The translations under genes were made by a program, and so were the position numbers. Under the pieces are notes generated by a model. It was not told where the DNA came from. It saw only the letters and a program-made list of their open reading frames with translations, and ran no database searches. From NCBI GenBank assembly GCA_039545355.1, contig BCJJ01000002.1:267898-331897 (forward strand): a DNA stretch of 64,000 nucleotides, written 5' to 3'. This document shows, piece after piece, positions 1-12,056 of this stretch (position 1 is its first letter; each line of letters begins with the position of its first letter). This stretch comes from Trichosporon coremiiforme (lineage: Eukaryota; Basidiomycota; Tremellomycetes; Trichosporonales; Trichosporonaceae).

Positions 1-1075
1 CACTGGCCTAAAGCCCAATTCATGGCTTGGAATTCGGGAGAGCAAGCCAAAGCCAAAGCCACTGCTCTTACTGCTCCTTCTCTTCTTGTTGGGCTGTGAA
101 GCTGTGAGGGCATGGGCAGTCGCGTCGCGTCCTTCGTTCTGTCTGCGGAGCGGAGCGTGGGCTACGCACTGCGCCTAATGTCCTGCGGTAATCGACGGTA
201 CGCTGCGTACGCCATCACAGCATACGGCGTATGGTGTCTGGCGCTCCGCAGTCCGTGACAATTGTCTGGTGCCCTCCACCCATCACGGCCGGTCCATCGG
301 CTCATCTCCGGTGCGCTGCGAGCTATCTCCGTTCCGCCCACTCCGCACGCGCTATCGCTGTCGTCGCACTCCCCTCAACACATATGACAACTTACCAGCG
401 AGACATATAACTTGACAGACGATGCAGCCATATCCTTACTGATGATCTTTATCGTGTGTGGTCGTGGGACCCGCCGTGCATCCAGCGGGGCTGCGGCTCA
501 TCGGTCGATCAGACAGCAATCCCCATATCCGCCAGCCGGCGGCGGCAGCGATCTGCCGTTCGGTCAACCGCCCGTGCAATGGTCACCCATCTGTCATGGC
601 GACCCAGTAACGCCGGTTGATTGCTGAAAGAGGCAAGTGTTGACGTTCTCGGCAGGTTTGGGTCAGGCTTCAGGGAGTCGGACGAGCAGCCCCAGGTTCA
701 AGTGGTCGTTTTCATAAGTGAAGTGCATTTCTGAGACTGAGCGCGGCTCAGCTATCAAAAGACTATCGAGGGGTATCATTTCAATCATCATCAAGTCAAA
801 ACTGCTCAGAATCACAGTTCTACAAATGTCCAATGGCAGTTGCGAGTTGCAGGGTCGGGATTGATGGGTGGTGGTGGTGATGGGTCGTATCTATGCAAAG
901 CATGGCAAGTCTACTCCGCTTGTTGTAAAGAGGACGAAATAAACATGGGGTTGGGGGTGGGGAGAGTGCCGGGCACTCCCTAAAGTTCTAATGGTAGAAA
1001 TGAAAGAAACGAACTTTCTTTTCATGTCTAGACAAATGTGCACCTGGCACACTCATTCGCTAAACGACGGCGCGC
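1..1075. other. Intergenic, no gene seen
   Basis: There is no convincing coding region here. The only open frame of note (412-627) is short, low in complexity and unlike any family I know. The right end, up to 1075, probably holds the 3' UTR of the minus-strand glucan synthase gene. Nothing else could be supported. Confidence 0.5.
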
Positions 1076-4000
1076 TTAGATAGCACCGTTGAACGGAGCC
1101 TTCTTGGGAGCCAGTCCGCCGGCAGTCTTGAGGACGACGGGGACGACAATGAGGGCAACCATACCCGCCTGGACGAGGAAGTAGACAATCGAGTACTTGA
1201 ACACGATCTTCCTGCGCTGCTTACGGACACGCAGCGAGTAGATGGGCGGGCGGATCTGCTGGCTGGGTGACAGCCAGAACAGCATGGTCGCGTGGAGGCG
1301 GTCGAAGTAGGGGATGAGCATGGGCGGAGTGAGGAGGAGCAGGAGAAGGTGACAAGCGATGAAGTCGGCAGAGTAGAGACCCATCTCGATAGTCTTGACG
1401 ATGAACTCACGCGCGGGCTGCGAGAGAACGTGAGCGCCAAGACCACGGTTGAACCAGACACCAGTCCACCAGGCACGGTTCGTCTCATCATGCTTGAACT
1501 CGCGGGAGAGGAACAGAGCAATGAGGATCTTAAAGATACAACGCTGCACCGCGATGACAGCGATGATACCCATACACGTGTGCGAGGCGTTCCAGCGCTC
1601 GAGGTACCAGAGGAACTCGAAGAACGCGACCATTCCAACGACAGCGCCGAAGTGGGCAATAGCGGCCATCATAGCACCGAACTGGCTCATGCAGGAGTTG
1701 ACGCAAGGGCCGAGGAACAGCGAGAACAGGAAGAGGACCAGAAGGAAGGCCATGTTCCAGACGATGGGGCCAAGGGCGACAACAGCGAGGCGGAGGAGAG
1801 CCGGGACGGTGATGCCAGTATCGTCGTTGGGGTCGGGCCAGGCCTTGACGAAGAGGTAACAGATGACCATGACGACAGCCATGCAGATCGGTCCGATGAT
1901 CTCACCGACGAGAATGGCACGCCAGGGAGCACGGGGCATGTCGCTGGAGAGCTTCTCGGAGGGAAGACCAAGACGCTTGCGCTTGAAACCGGTAATACGG
2001 GTACGTGAGAGACGGCAGTAACCAACCCAAGAGTTGGTGTGCGCACGCGAGTTACCACGCGACATCCAGCGGATGAACTCGCGGTAGTCGATGATGAAGT
2101 CGGCGTACGAGAACTGGTGGGGGTTGAACAGGAACGGCGCAATGCAGAGACCGACGACAGTAATCCAGAAATAGATCAGGTGGGGAACCCAAACCGAAAG
2201 GGTAGCGTAGAGGAGAAGGATCAGCGTACGGATACCGATGTAGATCGAGGGGCCAGCGAAACGCGAGTAGAGAATGCTGAACGACAGGCGCGTAGTGGCG
2301 AAACCACGACCGGTGGCGATGTAACGAGCTCCACCGAACGTCAAGTTGTTGACGATCGAGTGCATGTAGATCTGGGTCGAGAACACCTCGAACACGGGCG
2401 ATAACGACATGAAGTGCTTGGCGAGACGGATGATCGCACGACCGGTGCCACGCTCCGTGAGCTCCTGGACGAAGAGGGGCACGAAGGCAATCCAAAACAC
2501 AATGAAGATCGAGATGATACAGCGCTTGATCCACTTGAAGACGGGCTGGAGGTTGTAGCAAGTCGCATAGTCGTCGTCACGGCGGCCCTGAGCATTGTAG
2601 TGGCACACATCGACCGAGGAGTTGAGGGTACCCAGGAACAGCAGGGTCAGCATGATAATCTGAACCGACATCATGACCAGGATGTTATTGATGTGGAAAC
2701 CGGGGTGTCCGTAGTAGAAGGTCAGGAAGCGGTCCATGGGAAGCTGGGTGCCGAGGTAGTAGTACTCGCGGGAGAGCATCTGTTCACCCATACCAGTTCC
2801 GATCTTGGTCTGGAAGTTGAGAATGGTACCGAAACCGAGGTCACGGCCCTTACCGCACTGGTAGTACTCCGAGTGCTTAATGCGTCCACCGCGGCCGAAG
2901 GCGTTCATACCGGCGTAGATATCTTCGTTAAGGTGAAGACCCTTCTGAGCCTTGGAGACACCACCACGAGTGTTCATGAAGATCGCGTTCAGGAAATCCG
3001 GGTGACCGTAGTGGAGCTTACCACCAATGAACGATAAGGCACGAGCCGCAAGAGTACCGAACGTCTGCTCTTTGCCGGCAGCGATGTCGCCAAGAATACC
3101 GATGTTCTCAGAGAAAATGTATTCACGGGCACCGACAATGGCGACGGGGAACTTCTTGAAGTCTTTGTGGCCCTGGGGAGCGTACGGCGACTGGGACGAG
3201 ACCTGGAACTCCTCGAACTCGCCGAGGACGTTACGGATCTTGAGACACTCCTCAAGATAGTTGTCCTGGTTCGCGTCGATGAGCTGGAGGTACTCTCCAC
3301 GGTAGAAGACGATGGCGTGGTTCTGGTTGTCCGACTTTCCGTCACCGAGAATAGGGTTACCGGGGAGCTCGATGCGGAACTTGGGGCGACGGCGACCGTT
3401 GGGCAGGATCTCGGAGTGACCATCGATGAGGGCGGAGAAGATACGGGTCTCGCCGCCCTCCTTACGGGCGGGCTCCTCATCCAGGTAGGCAATCTGAAGG
3501 TCGGGGTAGGCGCGGAGAAGGAACTCGGCGTTCTCGTGCTCCTCCTTGTTGAACTTGGAGTAGCGCTGCATGGAGACCGTGAACTTGAACTTGCGACGGG
3601 ACATGCGCTCAAGCTCGCGCTCGAGCTGGTCGGTGTTGCCACCGAAGAGCTGGACGACCTCCGGGTTCTCGACACGGTAGAGAAGCTTGATAGCCTTGGA
3701 GTAGTTCATGAACCCAGACACCGTGCGGTAAAGAGTCTGCGCACGAAGCGAAGCCCAGATGCGGGTACGCAGAGTGTACTCCGGAGCGGCGGACTTGAAA
3801 CCGACAGTGTAGAAGGGAATGTCGTCGGCGCGCTTGGTCTCCTCCTTCTCGTCGGACGCGAAGGGGTTTGAAGGATTGTACATCTGCGACTCCTCGGCGA
3901 GAATCTTCGTGTCCTTGACGAAGTTGTCCCATTCGATAGGGTGCAGCTGCTTCAGGTACTCGAGGAGCGTAACACGAGTATTCTGGTCCTCCTCACGGAT

Positions 4001-6489
4001 AATCTCACGGAGCGAGAGAAGAATCTTCTCCGAGTAGTGAGGAACGAGAACAGTGAATGTGGGCATCGACTCCACGGGCAGAGGCTCAGGCAGGGTAGTC
4101 GTGAGCGACTGCGAGAAAAAGGAGATACGACGCTCGGCCTCAGAACCCTTGGGGAAAAATTCGACCTTTGACTTGGAGTCACCCTGCGAGATGAAGAACG
4201 CGGGGGCACGGAGCGTGCGCTTGCCAGGCTGATCGGAGGCGACCTGGTGGTAGAGCAGGCGTTGAACGTGGTCGATCGAAAGCAGGTGCTCACGGTACAT
4301 CGAGATGATGACAGCGTTCCAAACCTGGGAGACGAGAACCTTGGGCTTGTACTTGACCTCCATGTCGGCGGTGGCCAGGATCTTGGCGTAGATGCGCTTG
4401 GGCAGACGAGAGAAGATGTCGCGCCAAGGAGTCCAGATGCTCATGCCGATGGCGAAGGAACGGACAATCGAGAAGACCGTGTTCCAAATGACGTACCAAA
4501 GGAAGGTGTCGAGGAAGAAGAGAATCAGGTCCATCACGAACATGACGGCCAGAGTGAACTTGGCCTGGTTCTTGCAGAGGTTGTGGCCGAAGTACTTGTC
4601 GTTGCACTGCTGGATGACCATTCCGGTCATGACACCGATGGGGTCACGGAATGACAGGGTCAGGAAGAAGTAGGACTCCGTAAGCTTGCAGCCGAAGATC
4701 AGGACCCATAACAGGATCGAGGTCGCACGAGCCGAGGGCGACAGGGCAGGGTAGGACGCCGTGAAGGTCTGGTTGGCCAGGTACTTGCGGCTGCGTCCAG
4801 CGACACGGTCACCGAACATACGTCCCGAGGGGACGATCGAGAAGACAATGACGACAACAACCGAGATCGCGAACTGGATGTACGAAAAAATCTCCGACAG
4901 ACCACTAGTCTGGTTGAAGAACGCGATGAAGATCGACGGCGCAAGAGTCAGGAACAGGACGATACCCAGGAAGACGAGTCGTCCGGCCAGGTGGGAGGTG
5001 TTGTTCCAAGATGTCGGGATGTAGCTGAACTCAGCAAGGGTAGCACCGATCATGATGATCGTGGCCACGGCACCAGCGAGGGCGGGCATAGACCAGGCCA
5101 TAGCGCGAGTCGGCTTTCCAGTTTCGGCGGGCGAGTAGATACGAGGAGCGTTGTAAGCAGTATAGAACCAGAAAATCGAGATGTGAAGAACCCAGATACG
5201 GTTGAAGTTGACCAGGAGATGGAAGAACGAACGCTTCTCAAGGTAAGTCTTGAAGAAAACCTGGTTCCAGTCGATGCGGTCGAACTTCATGAAACGCTGG
5301 GGCGGAGGAAGGTCCACAAGACGCTTCTTGTCATTCAGAACGATGCGGGCAATGCCTTCCGGGTACCAGAAGAGCTGGTTCACGTCATCGTAACCGATAA
5401 TCTTGTCGTGGTCACGCTCACGACGGAGGAACTTTCCGTCGACGACCTCGTAACCCTGGTCACGCAGGAACTTGTAGAGGGGCTTGACGACGGCGCGGAG
5501 ATACAGGCCCTCGGGAACAGCCTCCATGCGGTTCTGGCACTCAGGCGAGCGGTAGTAGTCATCGGCACACTTGAAGATGAAGCACAGGCACTCGGGCATG
5601 AAACGGACCTGCGCAGCCTCACCCCAACAGAGGAGGTAGAGGGCTACCTGACGCAGACGGTCATACTGGCTCATGTTGTTCATGGCAGTGCGCCAGCGGC
5701 TCATGGCCGAGTCGAGCGACTTCTCGCGAGCAGTGGCCGGAGCGGGGCCCTTGCCACGTCGGGCGACAGATCGAACACGAGAGAGACCGGGGTTGTTGAC
5801 GGCACCGATCGCGTCGTCGAGGTCGAGCTGGGCGGCGAAGTACCACTTGCGGTAGTTGGCGTGCTCTCCACCGATGTAATCGGCGTGCAACGTCAGGAGC
5901 GCCTGATTTGGCGACATCCGCGACGCACGCGAGTCGAGCTGAATCATCAGGAAGTCGTAGATGTTGCGGCACGAGTCCTTCTGGAAACCGAACTTGTTGG
6001 CGAGATCGATCAGCACATCCTCGATCTCTTCCTTGGAGAGCGGGATGTTGGCTTCCTGGGTCCAAGAGGGGTAGGGCTCGCGGCCGCGGTGGCCCTCCTT
6101 GGACTCGGTGTAAGTGGGTGTCGACGCGCGCGAGGGGTAGCCCTGCTGGTGAGAAGCATCGGAGGCCGGGTAGTTGGGCGCATCTGTTGCGGCTGTCAGC
6201 AAAAAAGCACAGTCTCCTAAACAGTGAGGAAAGTTAAGCATCTGAACTCACCATTGCCACTCCAAGCACTCTCCGATGCCCAGGTCTCACGGCCCATGCC
6301 ACCCCCCTCATACCGGGCTCCTATGTCCGACTCGGTATCATAGTACGGCTGGTATTGGCCCCCTCCGGTAGAGGGATGGGGAACGCCACCCTCCTGGTGG
6401 CCATAACCGAGTTGAGGCGGGTTGAATGGGTCAGTCGCCTCCGATGTCGGCGAGTAACCGGACGGCTTTTGGCCGTCCTGATACGACAT
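1076..6489 (-). CDS. FKS1: 1,3-beta-glucan synthase catalytic subunit (GT48)
   Basis: This is a polytopic plasma-membrane enzyme that polymerises UDP-glucose into cell-wall beta-1,3-glucan. There are two coding exons, 6489-6252 and 6183-1076, around a 68-nt GT-AG intron, giving 1781 aa. The ATG at 6489-6487 opens a Gln/Pro/Gly/Tyr-rich cytosolic N-terminus typical of fungal Fks proteins. An FKS1 N-terminal domain follows, then a first membrane block, the large cytosolic GT48 domain and a C-terminal membrane block. The region equivalent to echinocandin hot spot 1 reads FLTLSFRDP (residues 586-594). The hot-spot-2 equivalent reads KWIKRCII (1296-1303), unlike the ascomycete DWIRRYTL type. Length and motif order match the family. 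Only one FKS gene is in the window. The family call is secure; the first exon rests on splice signals and phase. Confidence 0.96.
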
Positions 6490-6790
6490 GATGCTGCGAG
6501 AGATCAGCACCTGTCTTGCGATGTGACGTTGAGAGCTCGCAGGATTTGGGAATCACAGCGACGAGTTTTAATGACGGAAAGTGATGCACCTCCAGCATGA
6601 TTGATTGGGCGCAGCAAAAACAGCACACAATGTCGCGGTGTTTGTTCCCAACTGCACGTGAGGAAAACAGTGGACGATGACCTCACGGAGGGTCTGTCGC
6701 TTGTCGTCCGTTGTCTTTGCATTCCCCAACGTCGCACGAGTGTCGGATATTGTGTCGTTGGTGTGTCATAAAGGGGGGGCAATACTTACC
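6490..6790 (-). promoter_or_regulatory. FKS1 leader with a candidate 5'-UTR intron
   Basis: On the minus strand a strong donor (GTAAGT) begins at 6789. An acceptor (CTCGCAG, preceded by a CTGAT branch-like motif) ends at 6494, only 4 nt before the FKS1 ATG. This would make a 296-nt intron in the leader. It is supported by the motifs alone. Confidence 0.4.
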
Positions 6791-9316
6791 TAGAGTGAGG
6801 CTAGCCTCGGGGGCTCTGTCGTCGCTTCGTGGTGTTACAGCGGAGCTTGACTGGAGTATAGGTGGGAGATACTCGTTACTCTATACACGATATGCTGTAT
6901 AAAGGACAGTGCGTTTGAGAGGTGACTTGTCGTCAAGTGTGTCGACCAGAATGTTTGGCGTTTTGTCGGAAGTAAAAGGGTGGTGGTGTGGGAAAAGCTG
7001 AGCGTGCAAGAGTCGTGAAAGTGGATGCAAGAGAGAAGGGGTCGGAGAGTGGGGATGGCGGGGAGAGAGGGAGGGAGGATGGGGAGGAGAATAGTTTGGA
7101 GAGGTAGGATAGAGGATGAGAGAGATAGAGCGATGAGGAGAAGAGACGATGGAGCGAGGGCCGCTGAGCAGTGGTGCAGTAGGTACGGTGGATTCGAGGT
7201 CCTTGGTCGTGGTCGACGGTGGATGCAGTGCTGTGTGTGCATCCAGTGGTGATGGGAGGGCCAGTGCGGTGCAGGCTAAAGGGACGTTCAGGGCGCAGAG
7301 CGAGAGGAGGGCACAGAGGGCACACGGGGGGACTGCCGGAGGGCCAGGGCAAGGGCCGAGGGGAAGCGGCCGCGCGAACGAACCAACGAACGATGAGTGC
7401 ACAGCGCAGATGGCCAAGCGATTGAGGGCCACGAGGGCAGGGCGCGCCGTCCAAGGATCAAGGGCGCACTTTAGCACACTGAGCGCTGGAGCGAGACGCG
7501 TGAGACGCACCAAGGGTCGTAAGGGCTAAGGGTGCCTACGGAGCACGACCCGGAGTAAGCACTCCACTGCATTCTTCTGCTTCCGCTAATGCAGTAGCCT
7601 AATGTGCCTTTGAATTTTTTGCGCTGTGCTGTTGTCTGTCGTGCGCGACCCAGGGACTTTGAGCGGGAACCCTGAATGCGCTTGCTGCGACGTGGCTCGA
7701 TGGGCCACCACAGGCCCGCATAGAGTTCAGCAGAGCGCTTGGCCTGTGCTTGAGAATACGCTTGGCATGTGTTTGCTAGGAACGCGATCACCACCCAAGC
7801 AGGTTTCGCTGCGGACATACGTGCCCAGCCAACCTTGCAACCTCAGCCAGTCATCCATCACCTAAGTGATTATCCTATGGCTGGCTGCACACTCCATCTG
7901 GCTACAGCTAGCTCACGCATGACGCGTTATGCTCGCTCACCTCCATTCATGCTGTCAGCCTTCGCGCCGTTGTTTCCCAGATCTCACGGAGATCGGGAAT
8001 CGAGGAGTCCGAACTGGCCAGTTGGCCACAACATTGAACCAAACATGCGGAAGCGCGCAGCTGGCGACCCTCGCCTTTGGCGTCTAGCTCAGTCCTTAGT
8101 CTGATTTCTGCGCCCTCTGACTCGCCATACGAGCGGAGAAGGTATGCGCTGCCATCACACGAGTTTCGATCCCGCAGGACATCAGATAAATGGGGCGTAG
8201 GACTGGAACGCAGCAGTCAGTTTACGCACTCCCAACTCGCAGCCTCGTTGGTTCCCCCGTCATGACCGGCATTCTCCTCCCGAGTTCGAGGTCGCGGGCG
8301 GAGATGCGGACCAACAGCAAAGCAAGCTTGTATGTTGTTTGACCAGGGTTAGGGGACGACCCCATATGAACCGGCGGCACCAGGTCAGCGACTAGTCATA
8401 CCACGCTACCAACACGTTCTCGCAAGGGTCACAGGGCCACAGGGCTTTAGAACGGGGCCAGACAAAAGGGTTCTTCCGGTCACTCCATGTTCAAGAGACC
8501 TCTCGTCGCCGTCGCAGCCTGCCCATCGGCACTCCGGCTCCCGGCGGTCCGCATTGACGCTGACACTCGTTTCGAACGTCTTACGCAGGGCAACTTTTCA
8601 TGTCCTTTACGCCGTGCCAAGTGTTGCAGCAGGACAGGTCCCGTACCAGGCGCCGTCGCCAAGATGTGAATGGCTTGTTGTACCTGTGCGCCCGAACGCG
8701 TCTCGGCTGTGCGTTGGCATCGTCATCATGTTTACAGGACGCCGGAGGACTGACCTCACATCTCACGATCACCCACCCTTGGCAGCAGCCCTGCCTATGG
8801 TTGGCCGTGGCACCTGTGGTGACCGCCGCGACTCTCACTCTCCCTGGCTCCCACCGGCTCACAGGTCCCTCGCATGCCTCGCAGGCGCCTGCGCTTTGCG
8901 GCTTCGCAATCCACAGCATCGCCGGTCCCACTGCTCCGGCAGACAATAGCGATGCCGTGACGGTGTGGCGTCGGGTCTGTCCCCGCCCTCCCTACGCCGT
9001 TGTTTCGCTCGCACTTGCGGCCCCTTGTATGCATGCGACCGCGTCGGTCCCTCATAGCGATAGAGGACTAGCGTTGCGCAGCAGGTAATCTCGCCCCTAT
9101 TCTTGTCTGATTTTTGCATGCCAGACGTCGATCCCTTGAAGCTTTGGAGCTTTGAGAGGACCTCAGCAGACTGTCTTTTCGGCATGTGCACGTGATCATC
9201 CCCACGCGATAGTGCTCTCCCACGATGTACCAACTGACCCCAAGCACCTCCACCGGAGCCTCTCGCAGCCAAAACAAAGTGATGCAACCGTCGTCCTCTG
9301 CAACACAGCCAGCGAT
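6791..9316. other. Long divergent intergenic region FKS1/APC2
   Basis: This is about 2.5 kb between two divergent start codons. From 6800 to about 7510 the minus strand is strongly pyrimidine-rich (CT tracts), as expected for the upstream leader of FKS1. Open frames of up to 218 codons exist on both strands (for example 8859-9515 minus and 8600-9088 plus), but they are low in complexity, overlap each other and lack family motifs, so I do not call them genes. Confidence 0.5.
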
Positions 9317-12020
9317 ATGGCCCTCGCGTCGGCACTGGCAGCATGGGACGTCCCCAGCACATCGGCGCAGGGCTCTCATCAAGCTGAAATTCTGAAAGTA
9401 CGCGACTTCGATCCCTGTGTAGCTGACTGCAGGCTGTCCAAATCGCCCGAGCGCATGTCTTCCCTCGTGACATAGCGACGAGCCGAAAGCAGAGTACGTC
9501 TTCCCCCAAGCTCACAGCCTCTCACGCTAGCTGGCGAAGTCTGTCTAACTATTTCCAGGTGTCACACCCAATGTCACCGCTGCCTTCTCGCTCCTGAAGA
9601 CCGAGGGCAAGCTTAGCGAGCTGTACCAGGACTTCACGGACAGTGTCCAGAACCGCTTCTACCTTGTCAAGAATGACCTCGACACGTACCTGTCTGCTCT
9701 TCAGGTAAGCTTCCATCGCGTTTGCGCATTTTTGACCTTAAGCAAGCAGAGGATGGCGAGCACCACTCCCAGGTCGGGACCGTCATGGCGAGTATGCTCG
9801 ATCGGATCGCGACCTGGCAGCGAGCATGGGGCTCGCCGCTGCGACAACTGGAAGAGTGAGTCGTCACAACATCAGCCGACATCAGCTCGGTAACAATATT
9901 CTGTCCGCTAAAACGCCAGTGGCCGCTTCGTGAGCATGTTCACGGCCTTCTTCCAGCACCTGCTGTACGCAAGCCTTCCCTCGACCTTCCCCGCGTACCT
10001 CCTCGACTTCCTCGCCCAGTCGCTTGCGGTTCTCTCGATCTCCCCTGGTGACGAGTATCAGCTGCAAGAGCGGCGGCGTGTCTCCGCTCCGTCACAACAC
10101 CTGCATCGCTTGAACGTGTTACCCCGCTTTGCGACTTCGTTCATGCGCGTAGCGTACGACGAGATCGAGAAGATTGCGCAGGAGGCGGCGGCGCTCGGCT
10201 GGGAGGAGCGAAGACTGCAGACCGCGAGGAAGACAGTTTCGGACTCTGTCGTGGCGTGGATGTCGAGTGTGTTTGAGAGTGGGTATGGGGTACATGGCGA
10301 CGGCTGACCCAGTAGACTATGAGAGTCCGCAAGCGATGCTGCGACCAGTCTACTCGCGCTTTGACTACTATCTCTGCAAGGCATTCTTCGATATTCGGTG
10401 AGGCTCCTGCAAAGCTGGCAATGCTCACAATGGCTAGCTGACAATTCAGAACGGATGAGCTGTTCGACATAATCGTCGACTTTCCTGATTCGATGGCCGC
10501 GCTGGAGGATCTAAGGGTACGTATGGTACTTTTGCGTGGTTGACCGCTCAGGATTGTCTCGTCAAGGTTGATCAAAGGAATCAGCTGGTGGAGAAGCTGC
10601 GAGCAGCGTGAGCTACACATGAATTCTTCAAACTTCTTCAAACTTACAGCAGAAACCTCAAGCGGCTGCTGCATCCCGGAGCGGAGACGAAGGACGTCAT
10701 TACGCAGTACATCAACACGATCCGCTGCCTGCGTATCCTTGATCCATTGGGCGTGCTGCTGCACAAAGTGGCTGAACCCATCAGGCGCCATCTGCGAGAT
10801 CGTCCCGACACGATACCGCATATTGTTGCGGCGCTCGTCGAAGGAGAGGAGCTACAGGATGAAAACGACCCGGCGTCCGTGGAGCCGCTAGCGTTCACGA
10901 ATGACAACACGGTAGAGAAGTTTTGGGACCCTAAGTGGGAGCCGGAACCAGTCGACGCAGCACCTGGTGAGCTAAATGGTCCGACGTACGAGCTGACAAG
11001 CAGAATTCAGGACCGGAAAGACTGTCGACATCGTAGGAACGCTGGTGTCGATCTACGACTCGCGCGACGCTATTGTCAAGGAGCTGCAGTCCTACCTCGC
11101 CGGACGACTGCTGGACATCGACGACTACGACGCCGTGAAGGAGGTGAGCCCCGCCCTTGCCCCCCTTAGCTGACTCACAGGTCCGCACGATTGAGTTGCT
11201 GAAGGTGCGCTTCGGCGAGGACGCGCTGCACGTGTGCGATGTCATGTTGAAGGACATGGCGGACTCAAAGCGCATCAACGACCACATCCAGCAGGATATC
11301 GAGTCGATCGTGGAGCCGCTGATCATCTCGCGCATGTTTTGGCCCGAGGTCGAGCAATCGTCCCTGCACCTGACGCCAAAGCTGAAGGAGGTCGAGGAAC
11401 AGTACGGCGCCGCATTCAACAAGTTCAAGCCCGACAAGCACCTGCGCTGGGTCCAAGAGCTGGGCAAAGTGACGCTGAAGCTCGAGATGGCGGACCGCGT
11501 CGTCGAGGCCGAAGTCACGCCGCTGCAGGCGTGCGTTGTCGAACTGTTTGAGACGCAGGAGCGCTGGGCACCGTCAGACCTCGCTGAGCGTCTCGGCGTC
11601 GAGGAGCCCGTCGTCCTCTCCGCCCTCGGCGTGTGGGAGGGCTATGGCCTGCTGCGCGAGGCAGGCGACGTCTGGGAGACGGTCGAATACGAGGACGGCT
11701 CCGGCTCCGCCATACAACAGGAGCGGCCACAGGGTAGGCTATTCAAGACGCTTAACATCCAGCTAACATCAGTTGCGGGTTTTGCGCAGTCCAACCAGAA
11801 CGAGTACGAGATCCTCGAGCGCGGCACAGCCTTCTGGCCTAGCATCCAAAACATCCTCGCAAGCCTTGGACCGCAGGCACTCGAGAGCTTGCAGCGCACG
11901 CTCTCTTTGCAGCGGGCATACACACTGACGGCGGACGAGCTGCGTGTCGTGCTCGAGCGCGCAGCAGCGGAGGGCACCGTCTCGCGCCTAGTCAACGGGC
12001 GGTGGCTCATTCCTCAGTAG
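9317..12020 (+). CDS. APC2: Anaphase-promoting complex subunit 2 (cullin homologue)
   Basis: APC2 is the cullin-like scaffold that binds the RING subunit APC11 in the APC/C ubiquitin ligase, which drives mitotic exit. Twelve exons: 9317-9397, 9433-9493, 9559-9704, 9752-9855, 9920-10278, 10313-10397, 10450-10516, 10552-10607, 10653-10966, 11004-11143, 11181-11733, 11773-12020; total 737 aa. Diagnostic stretches include IIVDFPDSMAALEDL and RNQLVEKL near residue 285-320, KTVDIVGTLVSIYDS around 430, then VMLKDMADSKRIN in the cullin homology region. The C-terminal 80 residues form the winged-helix APC2 domain. Introns are 34-65 nt. One uses donor GTGGGT (10279), and the last (11734-11772) is 39 nt and in frame, so its retention would add 13 residues. 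The ATG at 9317 is the first one compatible with the splicing; the N-terminal two exons are the least certain part. Confidence 0.93.
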
Positions 12021-12056
12021 CTAGTGTCATAGTTGTACATGCAAGTCTAATACAGT

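Noticed and set aside
4991..6220. 409-codon plus-strand open frame
   Set aside because: Antisense shadow of FKS1 with no family features.
6881..7513. 210-codon minus-strand frame upstream of FKS1
   Set aside because: Pro/Ser/Leu-rich translation of a CT-rich leader; no motif and no link to a splice-supported gene.
8083..8176. Possible tRNA from a tagctcag / gtttcgatccc pair
   Set aside because: The A-box and B-box-like words are present, but no D, anticodon or T stem can be paired.
8859..9515. 218-codon minus-strand frame near APC2 exon 1
   Set aside because: Overlaps the APC2 start on the other strand, has no family signature, and conflicts with the well-supported APC2 exons.
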